Shown here in pieces: positions 17,401 to 30,900 of a DNA stretch of 64,000 bases. The number at the start of each line of letters is the position of its first letter. The first letter of the stretch is position 1. Made by a program: the position numbers and the translations under genes. Below the pieces are notes generated by a model. The model ran no database searches, had not been told where the DNA came from, and worked only from the letters and a program-made list of their open reading frames with translations. Source of the DNA: Nectonema munidae (lineage: Eukaryota; Nematomorpha; Nectonematoida; Nectonematidae); assembly GCA_030549495.1 (NCBI GenBank), contig JAUIRK010000855.1, forward strand, positions 320,001 to 384,000. The letters are read 5' to 3'.

Positions 17401-18870
17401 ATCATATTTGAACGTATCATAAAAACGAAAGATAAAATACTAGATTGGAGAATTTATTAAATTGATCTAAATTTGAAAACATGCACAGTCTAACTTCTTC
17501 GCACTGACACATCCAGCGATACTCAAGTGAAAAAACAGGAGACAAAAAAAATATTTTTTTGTTACTCTATTACTCGCTATGTCATGTAGATCTTTTATAA
17601 TAATATTTTTACTCAGGTACAAAGCTTCTCAAACAAAATAAAACCTAAGTAATGAGACAAACAAAAAGACTAAATAAGTACTGCATTGCACAAAATTTAG
17701 TAATTTTTCTAAGTTTTAAAAGATTTATCTCTTTTACCCTATTATATGTATTAAAAAGTTAACCTCTATATCTTAGTATGCGTTTTTGTAGAAATAATAA
17801 AAAAAAACTTACAAATAATTGACCTCTAGTTTACGAATGTATTTCAAAATGCCTTGTGTAAACAAAAAGTCGGAAAGTTTTAGTCAAATTTTTGAGACCA
17901 ATTCCTGAACCGAACGGTCCAGGTGATAAATTAGATATATTCCTGGTCTTCCTAATTTTCAGTAAATTGGATCCCATTTATAAATTGTGCCATCATGAGC
18001 AGATAGGGATTCATTTTCTAAATCCTCCGTACACGAAGAATCATCGGATCCAATAACGGTGTAATCATTCAAAGGATTGAATTATTCTCGGATATAATCC
18101 GAGGCATCGTCTGAACTACCGCAAACAGTAGAGGAATAAGAAGATGAAGAACGAGACATTTTCAAAAGCAAAGAGAAGCAAAAGAAAGAAACAGAATATA
18201 AATAAAACAGATGTGGAATGTTCGCAATTTATTGAGTAGAAGTGTTGCCAAGAATTTTGGTTAGGTTCTAAGATTAATTTATGTTTCAAAATTGAAAAAC
18301 AACTTCTTGCGAAGGGGCATTTTCCATTATATTTTAACAACTATTGTAAGTCAATAAATAACTAAGAAACAAGCAAACTAAAAATGAGTATATTATTAAT
18401 TTATTTTATGGATATAATTTTTATTCAAAAAAAACAAAAAATATTTATTTATAACTTTATTATTTTCATAAAATTTTAAATTATTAAAAATAATTTCTAA
18501 AAGAGAATAAAAAAATAATTATTTATAGAATTCCATGCTTTTTATGCTTATACACTGAGAGAACAAATTAGTAATATTAACTAATTTTGATTAGTAATTT
18601 CTTTTTTTAAGATAGTAAATACTCAATTTACTTAAGTGTTAGTAAATGAGAAAATTCTTGCAAAAAATTTTTTCTCTATTTTTACAACATTATTATTAAT
18701 ATATATCTATGTTAAAACCAAACATTAGTAACACATTTTATGATGAAACAATGAAAAAACTAATGAATTTTACATTCTAAATATTTAATCTAATTATTTT
18801 TTAATTTCCTTTTTGTTCAAGTCACTCTTTAAATGTCGTATGCCTACTTATTTTTGAATTAAAAATATTA

Positions 18871-18901
<31 letters not shown>

Positions 18902-21900
18902 CAATTTTAATTTATTTTTTTTTGTATTTTTTCGGTTCAAATATTTTTTTGAATATTTTTAATTCACTTTCTCATGAGTCTACGCAATTAAGTCGTCCCA
19001 GTTATTCACATCAAAATAAAAATGCATTTTTTTTCAAATTTATTTTTTTTCCAGTTTTTGGCCCAAAATTACGCTTTCCAAGAATATGTTCAAAGGGTTT
19101 TTAGCAAGCTTGATAATGAAGAGAAGTTAAACAAAATGAGTTTACTGTAAACTACTTGATGTTTTTGTTTATAATAGTTTTAAATTATTACTTGAGTTTT
19201 GATTTTTTTATTAGATATCCCACAAGCGAAATGTACCCAAATTCTGTGCTTATTTTTGAGGAATTTCCTCTATATCATCGAATCGCCTTCTCTCTCTTCA
19301 GCAAAAGTATTATTCGTTATTTTTTAATTTTTTTGGATAAAAATTCAAAATTCCGATTTATTGGAAAGAAAAACTGAAATTCAAGTGGGGGAAGAAAGTA
19401 GAGGGATAATTATCTTCCAGAAGTTCAAGCTAAAAAACTTAAAAGTGAAGAATGTGACTCAAGCAGTAATAAATACTGTTTAAGAGCTTTTTTATCTACT
19501 CAACCACTATCTGAAGACAAAGAGAGCTCGAAAAACATATTGAATGGTTGAAAAAAGAATACAACAAAGTAATAAGAGACAACTCAGCAATAAAAATTAG
19601 GATGGATTTAACATTTCCAGAAAGAAGAAAAGATATTGTCATTGAAAAGAAAAGTCTCGATGAGATTTTGTCTAAATATCCTTTTCTTAAAGATGGGAAA
19701 CAGGTATCCATTTGAAATATAATCATACAACATTTAAATATTTATCATTAATTTCAGATAATTCTTGAATTCCAGAGATTGTCGCCAGATATTCCTAATG
19801 TTGATATTTTAAATGTTCTGAAAGAACAGTTACTCATTCATAGTGATGCAATAATTTCTATTATCGAAAACAAAAAAGTCTCTCAACAACTTAGCGAAAT
19901 ATTCTACCAATACCGGATTGAAATGAACATTGATCGTAAAAAAAGTAATTTAATTTTTTATTATTTTTTTGAATTGAAAATTTTTTCCTTTTTAGACTTA
20001 AGAGTTTTATTATCAATATTTGGTTTGGCTACTATCATGAAAGACAAGTTGGAGGATCTTTTTTGCTTTGGATCTCAAAACATTGAAATGTTTATGAAAC
20101 CTATATTGATGGTCATACAAGATAACGTTTTTTTCGTGTAAAAAGAATGCATTTTCACTTTATATTGATCATATTTTAGTTTGCGAGACCAATTCATTTT
20201 TCAATTTATTTGGTAATTTCATCATTTGTATGTATGCATTCAATTTATTTTATCCAAAAGCTATAAATAATACTATGTTGTTTATACAGAATATGTTTTT
20301 AGGCCTCAAAGATAAAACTATGAATAGGAAAATTCTCAATGTATTATATAAAATTAAAACCCAGATGTGAAAGTTTTTTATCATTTTAATATTGCTTTTA
20401 CTATGATATATATCATCTCATATTTCAGTTTATGACATTATATGAAGTACAATCTGTATTTTCTAATTCCTTTAATTTTTTTGCAATAAATTTGTTGAGC
20501 TTTTAATTATTATGTATTAGTTCGTTATTTGATATGAAAAGTTTTACTAATAAATTAGTAATTACTACTACGTGGAAAGTAGAATTTGAGGGAATAAAAA
20601 TTACTATTATAGTTAGTTTTTTTGCTAATATAATTAGTAAAATCTACTAATTAAGTTCTAATGAATTAGTAAAGACAACTACATGGTTAGTAGAATTAGG
20701 GACAAAAAAATTACTATTATAGTTAGTTCTTCTACTAATTTAATTAGTAAAATCTACTAAGATAAATTAGTAAGGTTTACTGTCCCTAAACCTACTACTT
20801 AATTAGTAACTATTACTATTATTTTCTCTCAGTGTAGTGTTGCCAGATCTACGGATTGAAAATTTTCTACGGACAGATTTTTTGTTCACTCGGATTTTGA
20901 AAAATAAAATAAATCTATTTTTTTTAATTTCATGATTTTTGATATGATTGATTTACGTTAGCCAGTAGAAAAGGGGAAGGGCCTAAACTGAAATTTCCGA
21001 AATGATAACAATTTTGAAATTCTGGAGATTTCTCGAACTGTTGAGAGGTTTTTTCTCCATTTTTGTGAAAAAAATTAGGTGTCACCTCTCGCAGAAAACT
21101 TGTCCTTGTTAAGGGCCTGGGTCTACGCATTTTTTTGGTTGATTTTGAGGATGTTTAATTTTTTACCTGGCAATATATTTATATAAATCATACAAATTAA
21201 ATTCTAAGCTACGAATACGACGAAAAACATAATTTCTATCCAAATTTTGAATTATCGGATTTTTAGACAAAGGATATTCTTAAGTTAGCGTTCATGGAAA
21301 TGTTGATGAGATCACATTTAAATATCGAAATTCAAATTCACTTAAAAAAGAACTTTGGGTCAGATTAAATTTAAAAAAAAGATTACATTTTATCAACAAA
21401 AAAGGTTTTGACATCCAAAACCATTATCCTAAATATAAATTTAATAAAGAGGTCAACACTAAAATAAATAATTGCACAAATTTTTAAAAGATGTACATTT
21501 TCGCCGACAGTCGGCTTTTTCAAACATATGCGGGAGAAAAGGATTTATTTATTTTAGTGTTGACCTCTTTATTTTATCACTAATTTAATGGGCCACCTTC
21601 AGCACCAGATTTTTTATAAATTTAATATTTAATATTAATCGTTTTTGACAGAAAGACGAGGTTTCCTCGACTATAAAAACAAGAAAATGTCAAGAGACAT
21701 AAATTTTTTTAATTAATATACAATATATAGGCTTTATAATTGTCGACAGAAACAAGAGATTTTGTGAACAAAACAAGTTTCTTCAAGAACAATCAAAATA
21801 TAAATCCAATATAGTGATAATTCAAGTTTTTATCATCTTTGAGGAGATTTAGATGAAAGGTACCAGTGACCTTTGAAGGGACCTAGATTGAAAATACCAA

Positions 21901-24900
21901 TGATCAGGGCTAGGGTTAGAGTTAGAGTTAGGGTCCCTTTAACTCTTTTTAACCAATGAGTTTACATATCAATTTATTTTCAACTAAAAATTTGGGGGTG
22001 GAATTAACATGGAACTTCTTTATTTATCTTTACCAACATGCTAAATATTTTTCATCATATTGCCTTATTTCCGACTCTAAATCCTTGATTGAATGTTTAC
22101 GCTGTAACCCCTCAAAATATGATCTTTAATATTTTTTCTCTTTGTTATTATTTAATGGAAAATTTCAATCTAAGAATAGTTTGGTGGCCTGGTCATTCTG
22201 AAATATTTGGAAGAGAGTTTGTTTAAAGTGCTGCTAACCTTGCCATCTACTCAGGACCGGGCAAAAATGGCACACTTGTTTTGCCCTTCAAAAACTTTGT
22301 AAGAAATATGATAAAAATCTATGGACAAGGTTTCAGTCTTCACCTCAGTCACACCAGTAAACTTTTCAAAAGTTTGTTAAAATTATATGATTCCCTGTGT
22401 TTCACCAGAACACATAAATTAGTTTGTTCAATCTTGCGCTTACAAATTCTTTTTGATCTTTATTAAAAATGTGTGGCCGTTAACTGCAGATTTGGTTTCT
22501 CTCTAATCATGCCCTCATAATTGGTTTATATCCTAAAAATTTGCGGAGTCCATTTGCAAACGACATGGCCATCAAGTTTCATATCTTTCACAACTAATCT
22601 ATCATCCTAAACTTCATTTATTGACTCAAACATTTATTTTAAAAATTGAAATATTTTTACGTCTACTACCTCCTTAGACTGCTGACTTCTCTATTTTTTT
22701 CTTTCCTTTTTCCTTTTGTTCCCTTCTTTTGTATTTTTACTTCCCTTCATGATTAGTTTCTTCTTTCTTCTGTAGAATTTGCTCCTGGTTTATAAGCTTT
22801 TGTCAGCTTTCAAGTTCTAGCGACTTACAGGTTGAGTCAACTTTGAATCAATCAATCAGTTTGCGCAACACTCTGGTGGTCAACTTTGCAAAATTAGCAT
22901 GTTCCACTACGGCTGGGTAAAAAAGAAATCAGCAAAGAGTATATTTTTGAAAAATGTTAGTATTATTTCAAATGAGATCTGCAATCATGTAAGAAAGCAA
23001 TGACTGAAGAAGAGAAGCTACATGTTTTGCAGGGAAGACTGGTCCCCACCTGAAAGTTGCATTTTTTTCTAAAACAAAAATTGAAAAACTAAAACGATCT
23101 TTTTAATTATTATGACTAAAAAAGTTTCCTGAATTAATTTACAGTTTAGAAGAAAATGCTGTCCACTGTATTCATTGTGATGCATTTCCAATATATAGGA
23201 TATGAGGCATGCGAATCTTTCCACAATTGCAAAAACCCTATCATTCTGTCCGACTATATTGCGGATAAAAAACCTACAACTAAGGATGATGGAAATGGAT
23301 ACCAACTCCAGAAACGCAAATAATTTTTTTAGTTCTTTTTTTTATTCAATATTTTTATATATAAGATTTGTTATTTTGTAATTTGTTGTTCAATAATATA
23401 TACTTTAAATAATCGCATATATAAGCAAAGCTTAAGAAGATTGAATTTATTATTCAAACTGGAAAAACCTCAAATCATTAAGATGAGGATACAAACACTA
23501 CAATTATTCCTATCTAAAGTCCTCAATAGGCCTATGAAAATGACCAGAAGCTTCCTCGAAGAGATTCTTTTAGTGCGACGCCTCTCTCTCCAGCATTGGT
23601 ATGTTTAGCGATATAGGTAACACCCAACTTAGATGGTGAGTCTCCATATGTCAGGACATAACTAGGCTTGAAACCTCCGTGCCCACCGCTGCCTCATTTG
23701 CTCCAAAGACAGAAAGCTCTATGCGACAAATTCGATGGTAGCCCTCTATGCAACCATTGACGGAGGTTCAAAGAATCATAACGTGGGTCCAATAGCAAAG
23801 ATTCTCTACACTACCTTCGACTTTGCTTTCCCATCCGCAAAGATCCCTTTTTTTTCGCTTTGCTCCCCTCCGTTGCAAACTACAAGCAACCTTCAAACTG
23901 CCCTTGCCGACATCCAAATTGAAAGATATTCGCTATAGATTTGGACCACGTCAGCAGAAAGCTTTGGAACTGGAGACTGGGCTGATTAAAAGGATTAAGC
24001 CATAAATCAACGAACAAGACCATTTCTGCGTTATCCGAAGATCTATGGGTTAAAAACGCGGGTTCAGCCGTATTCCTCATTGCTATTGCTTTTGCAACAT
24101 TTCAAGTTACTCCCTCCCAATCACGTTACGAGAAATATACACTTTTGTGTGTGTACGTCAAATGTATTCGACTTTGAGTTTCTTTAAAAAAAGTTATGCT
24201 GTTCTATAAATACATAAAACACAAAATAATTCCTTACCTTTCCTCATGAATTTGGTATCAGAAGTGTCGAATAAACTGACAGGGAGGCGTTCGCGATTTA
24301 CTTTCGTGTTGTTTTTCATGTTTGAAAAGGTGCATTTTTCACGAATTTTATACATTTTCTCTTGACTCACATCTTTTTCTATGAAATTTGAAACGTTCTT
24401 TAAGACTGAGTTAAAATCCTAAAAATTAAAAGCGCGACATTTTACAACTTTTGAAGGAAAAGGATAAGGGTTTTAGTGAAGCATCTGCAAGAGAAAAAGC
24501 TGTCAAGCATGGGTAAAAGAGAATTGAGTCTTTTAAAATGTGGCATTCCTTTTAAATTAAAGATTCCATATAGATCATAGGGATCTATAGCTTCAACTCC
24601 AAACACATTCCTAATACTAAATTTTGTAACCATTTTTTAATTTGATTAATTAATATTTGTTCTATGTATACAAAAGACATTCAACTCGATCACCTGTCAA
24701 TAACTCTACTGATATATTTTTTTATACGATTAAGCACCCTTTAGCCCACTGGTTCTTAACATTTTTTGAGAAATGAAAAAACACTAGATTCTAGAGGGCA
24801 GTACCAAAAGCAAAAAATGGCTTTTTATAAAAAGTGTTTTTTAATTAACTCTGAAATATCATTCTAGTTGCAACTTTGCCATGTGGGCCGCAAATGTATG

Positions 24901-27900
24901 GTTGAGAGCGGCGGTTGAGAACCACTGATTTTATATCTTTACTTACAGAAGTTTCATTTTTCCCCAAACCCTTTTGCAACGCCGATGATATTGATAATAA
25001 TAATTGCTTTAACTGTGACTTCCTGGAGGACAATACTTTGAAAATTTTATTTGGATTTAATCGTTCTCTTCTAGTTGTTTCTACTGGCGACACTTTTGAT
25101 TCAGATGCTCGTCATTTCAAAGATTGTGAACGTTAAGGTATAGAGATTTGTAGGTGTGCGTGTGCCTCTACCATTTATTTTGAATAACATTTATTTGTTC
25201 TTTCTTTTCCACCACTACCAACTGTGCCGATTTAAGACATATTTTAATTTTAAGATGCTAATTGTGTATTTTAACCACAAAAATATGTAATCAGGAAGGT
25301 GGCTAATTCGGCAGCCTCCAGGTCCCAATCTTTACACTAGTGATAGTCAACTGTATATACGATTTTGTTTTAAGTTTGTCATTATTTACTTAACGTTCGT
25401 CTTTATTTATCTTCTATAAAATTTTAACTTAAATTCAGGATTTGGAAAATATCATTTTATACTGTTTCATTATTTGCAAGATTAATTCGAATGAATGCTA
25501 CTTTCCCGTTATCAATTTTTGGTCTATGATTCAGAATATTTTACCGAAATAAAAAATTAATAGAAAAATTGTATGATATTAATACGTTTTTTCGTATGCG
25601 GGATACGAATGCTCTACAGTTCTATAAAATTCGCACTTTTTGTTTAAATTTATCCTACTTCCAAAACTTTGAGTATAACACTCTAATTATCGGTTTTATT
25701 AGCTTTTTTTAATTAACGTTTACACTGGCTGATTTAAGGGGGGTGGAACCGGCGTACGCCCCCCCCCTAAAATTGCATTGCCAATTGCTTGAAAATTTTT
25801 CTTGATCTAATTCTTTTCGTATAACTCAAATATTATGATGATTTCTGCAACTCCTTTTTTAGATCCAATCTTTCTCTAAAGTGAGAAGCCCTAAACAGTT
25901 TTTTATGTTTCAATCGTAGTTAAGTGTGACACTTATTACTTTTATATTATCCAATTTTTTTTGTAAATTTATTATTAAACACATCAAGTTTTACCACATC
26001 AATTCACTTCGCAGTTCAATGAATGAGGATCGTTTTAATGCTCTCATTCTTCTTTTTGTTCCCAGAGATATTCGATTGGATATTGACACCATTATTTGTA
26101 TGTATGCTAAAAAGTGTCTTAGACGGATGAGGCTCCTTCATCCTCTTAGTTCTTAATCTTGTTACTTTTTTATGATAAACTTATAATTTTTTGATATATC
26201 ATTATGATACTCTAAGTTTTATGATAAAAAGTCCATTTTCGCTTTTTATTAAACTATTACCCAAAATAAGATAAAAATGGCTCAAAATTTTTGATAAAGC
26301 CTACATTTATATGCTTTAAATTTGAGTTCTAGTTTAGTAAAATCCCCCCCCCCCCCCCCCCCCCCTAATGCCAATTTTTAGATCCGCCCTTGGTTTATAT
26401 ATTTTATTTATCTTAGACTTGCAAATTGCAATAAGTAAAACACTTAATACACATCTCCTTTAACGTCCTTTCATCCCGTATCCACCGAGTAAGACGTGCG
26501 TCTCACATACAAATTAATGCTTATCGGACTTTTGTTGGGCCTGTCTAAGTTTAAAATATGATTTGGACCTGGTACCGTTAATTATTATTTGTTATTATTT
26601 TAATTTGTATATTGTATATAGTTTTGAATTTATTAAATTTTTTAATATACTCAATTTAGATACCATAGTTTTGTATACTATCTGCATACATATGTGATGT
26701 ATACAGTTTTTCTACGAAATTTTAATTTACTCATCTAAGTCTTCTGAATGCTCATTTTATTGAGGCTTGTCTAGGTGTCATAGAAAATTTTCATTTGTTT
26801 ATTTATCCTTTTTCATGGGTTTCAACTTAAATGAATTAATCTTTCCTCTATTAATTATGAGTTTAAATTGAAATTTTAAACGAAATGAAATAAATTCATC
26901 TTGAAGTAAAAAGGATATATATTAGAAAAAGTCTCCATTACCTTCTTCATATCTTCATATTTGATGACTAGAATGTTAGTACTGCGTTTTGATTCGTTCC
27001 AGTATTCGAGAACGTGATTAAACCATGAACCATACACTACTAAAATTAGAAAAAAGTTTATTTGAAAGAACACAAACTGCTTTTTTGTACAGGGTTAAAA
27101 GAATTTCTAAAGCGTATCTTCAACCTAAAAATTAGCCATAGCTTTTCACAACCGTGAAATTAGACATAATCTATTTACTCAATTTTACAAAGGTGAAACA
27201 TATAAGTAGCATTAATTCAATTAGTAATTAAATTCTAAATGCTAGCAAGGCCTCACTTTTGAGGTTTATCACTTTACAATTGTGCGAGACTTTGGTTTGA
27301 GAAAATCGGGTTTGAATCGTGGAGCGAAACTGATGGTGAGGCGTGAGATAACTGTGTGGCTGTAATTACGGGAAAGATAAAGCGTGGATTAATGTTTAAA
27401 GACGCAAAATCATCAGGAACAGTTGAATTATTTGGTCCAACTTTATGGCTTCGCAACATATAGTCGAAGGACTTCTGTCCATCGGGCATTTTGTCGAGAC
27501 ATGTTGTTGAGGCAATATCTGGATCAAAGTGTACCTAAATTACCTACTAAACTGACCAAAATTCTAAGAACATGCATTTGCTGAATTCCACTGTCTTTAT
27601 TCTAACGCAATATTTTAATTGGTACCGTAGTGCAAAAGCAATTGCCAACAATCTTCAAATCCTGCTTCACTCAATTTTGCTGTGAGTACATGCAATCATT
27701 ATCATTGATCCTGATCTACCTCACAATACTCTTGATTCAAATGCGCTGTGTATTTCTTGCTTTAATTAAAGCATCTCTGTTGACTTCTTTTTCAAAGTAA
27801 GATTTAATTAACAAAATCTTAAAATAAAAAATTATAAATTTGGTGGCAAAAGTGATTTGCTACATTACTATTCACACTTGTATGTATATCTTCAAACAGA

Positions 27901-30900
27901 TTTGCTTTGGGAAAATGCGTAACTTTAAATGTTAAAAATTCTAACCAAAACTGAGAGAACTAGTTAGTAGTTCGTAAATGAAAAGTTTACAGTAAAATTG
28001 ACTTATTTTGTGGAATAATGGGAGCATCATATTTTTAAATATCTTTCAAAAGAACATGAATCTACTGAAGGCGTTTTAAAAAATTTTGTGATTCCGAAAT
28101 AGATAAAAGCATTAGGATGAAGTCTCAAAAAATATATATGTCTTTATTTGAATTGCAGTGCATTGGAATACATTTTTTTCTTCTTCTTCATCATAAAAAT
28201 TGTTTGAAAATATTTCCTTATTTTGATGACTTTATTATTTCAAAGCCTGTAGGCGTAAAATGAGAAAAAATGAATTTAGTCTTATTTATTTCACATTAGG
28301 AAATTTGCCTATGAAGATCAAGACTAAATTGCAATGCATAGATCTCGCCTTACTTTGTTTCAGGTCTTTGATTAAAAATAAATGGCTTTGATAAAGTTTT
28401 AGAGCTTTTCGATATTTTTGAAAGAAATACAGGATTGTGGTAATTTTTAAAAAAAAAATCAAGTTTTCAAGGATATCTCAGTGGTACTTTGGGCGACAAC
28501 CAAGGATCTCATTCAATAGGGGTTTTTAATCTGTTAACATCAATCGTAATTGCCGGTGTGCTGATGGGAACAACCAATGTCTATTAAAGACTGCCGCAAA
28601 AATCAATTAACCGTTTTGAATAGTATACTTGTTCGACGCCCTTCAATCTACATCATAAACTTGCAAACGAATGTTTTATTCGCTATGTCTATTTCTAAGT
28701 GATATCGCATTATATTGTTTCTTACTCTTTAATCCAAAATAAAGTTCCTTCATGGCAGCCGGTTTTGTTTTTTCGACAAGAAAAATAAAGAAAAATGTCG
28801 AACATGCACAATTTCTTCGTTAAGGACGCCTTTGACTTTCAGTAAAACAAAATATCTAAGATGTTGGGTGTTAAATATGATAGCATTTTTAATTATTTAA
28901 AAATTTTCCATGTTACTGAAAATATGCCCTCTGATCTAAGTTGTAGGTTTATTCCTTGGGCTATTTCTGACGTTGTTGAAAGTTTAATAGGAAAATGCTA
29001 TTTAACATGGATACGATTTATTTCCTTTTGCAAAATTCCCCTTCCACTCGATTGACTTCGCTGCTAGACCCAATATATTTAAATGTCAAGAGAAAAATCA
29101 AAAGAAGTAGAGACTGCTTCCCAAAATTGGGGCTTAATAAGATTTATACAGATTATTTTACACAAACATATACCAATAGAGAATATGACATTTTACTTAC
29201 ATTCCCAACATATTAATCTCTTTTGATATTGATTTATCTAGAATTCGTATACTGGAAGATTTCATTGATGAGTTTTTTGATTTATATGTAGAACTGTTTG
29301 GGAAAAATACGGCCCTATCTTCATTTTCTTCTTTATTATCCTCGTCTATTAAAGAGATATGGTCCATTTTGAAAGTTTCAAAAAATGAGGTTCGAATATA
29401 AGCCCTTATTTTAAGAAATATCTCACAGAACCAAAAATACAATCAAAATCACTAAAGGATTAACGAAACGTCTTTAGCTTTTGCAATCTGTTTATCTTTT
29501 TATTGAATCAGGCTTTCAGCCATCAATAGCAGCCTTGAAACACTTTCTTTGCAACGTTTTGATACTAACATCAAAATACTCTTGATAGAAAAGGGATTTG
29601 AGAACTCAGCATTAAAAGATAGGGAGTCACTTGCTTATTCATGTATTCTATTTTTGATTTGTTATGAACATTTGACTAAATCTTTTATAAGGTACGCTAA
29701 TTTCTGCATCGTTGAACCTACAGATAAACCTGTGCTTTTTCCTTTAAGTAATTTAAAATACCCACATCCTGTAGTAGCTTATACATCAATCGAAAATTAT
29801 CAAGTTTGCTTTCTGTGAATTAATGTATGCACATTCTTTACTGATAGCATTTTGCCTTCTCCTTTTCATATTACTTTAGTGGAATATATTATTCTTCCAA
29901 CGTATAAAAATTCGACAAAAAATTAAAGTCAACACCGAGGCAGACATTTCTTTGATCAAAAGGCTCTCTGGGAAAAGCATTAAATCTCCAGCCAGCTTAT
30001 AGTTTGAAATATTTTGACAATGATGTTTGCAAAAATATAATCAATTTGACATTAGATCAAGAAAAACAACATAGAAGGATGTTGAAAATGCTGATTTTAA
30101 ATGAATATTCCGAAACGCTCAGCGAAAAATCAATAAGTATCTCACGCTCTCAATCAAACTTGCATTTTCAAAAAGGTACTTTTTATAATTTCTAATACTT
30201 TCCTAAAACGAAGGAAAATAGTTAGGAAAAGTAGGAATATATTTGATGTTATAACTAACTATCCCATGTTGAAACTACCAAGTGAAGTAAGAAAAATGTC
30301 CAATTAATTCGACTATATTGAGAAGCTAATACATTTTGAAGATTTACATTCCTTTATTGTCCAAAAAATTGGGAAGTTTGAAAAATCTATAGAAAATGTT
30401 TTTTAACGGAAGATAGCAATATGCAGTTAAACTTTCATTCAATTTTGCCTGAGTGTAAAACTAGTATTATTACTTTTAACTTTGTTATTATTGCACTCAC
30501 TTTTCAATAAAATTATACTTAATCGATTGAATATCTCCTCTTCTCCATTCATTTCTTCTAAAGTTTCTAATTTTCGAAAATGAAAATAAAGAGCACACAC
30601 CAATCAATATCTCTGATAGTAAAGAAAACGTTCGAAACTCTAGAAGAGGTTTCTTTTGAACTGAAAAGTGATGGCATTATTTTGTTCAAAACAAATTCAT
30701 TTTTGAATCTTTTTTTAATTTTTTTTGTTCAACTATGTGTTTATTTAAAATATCCCTAAAATTGATTTATAAAATGCCTCTCTTTGTTCAGGAAGTATTT
30801 TTTGGGATAAAAATCCGTTAAAAAGATTATTGATAATATTTCAGAAATAATAAGATGTATACATAATAAAAAATGAATTTTTTGCCTCTCATTTAGGGAT

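Larger units (their letters stand above)
18551..20835 (+). mobile_element. CACTA-like DNA element with TIRs, subterminal repeats and a SAMD3-like cargo gene
   Basis: The left end TACACTGAGAGAA (18551-18563) is mirrored by TTCTCTCAGTGTA ending at 20835. If the outer TA is read as the target duplication, the tips are CACTG, as in EnSpm/CACTA elements of animals. Both ends are loaded with copies of ATTAGTAA and its reverse complement, like the subterminal repeats that CACTA transposases bind. Between them lies an intron-containing plus-strand gene remnant related to SAMD3-like proteins (19055-20141). No transposase is encoded here. The superfamily assignment is inference from tips and repeats; that this is one element with matched ends is seen directly. 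Confidence 0.7.

Noticed and set aside
21907-21935. Interstitial telomere repeat
   Set aside because: Only one or two TTAGGG-like units mixed with TTAGAG; too short and impure.
24845-25093. 82-codon minus-strand frame in sulfotransferase intron 4
   Set aside because: Overlaps the 181-bp hAT MITE and has no motif; part of its translation is read-through of the inverted-repeat end.
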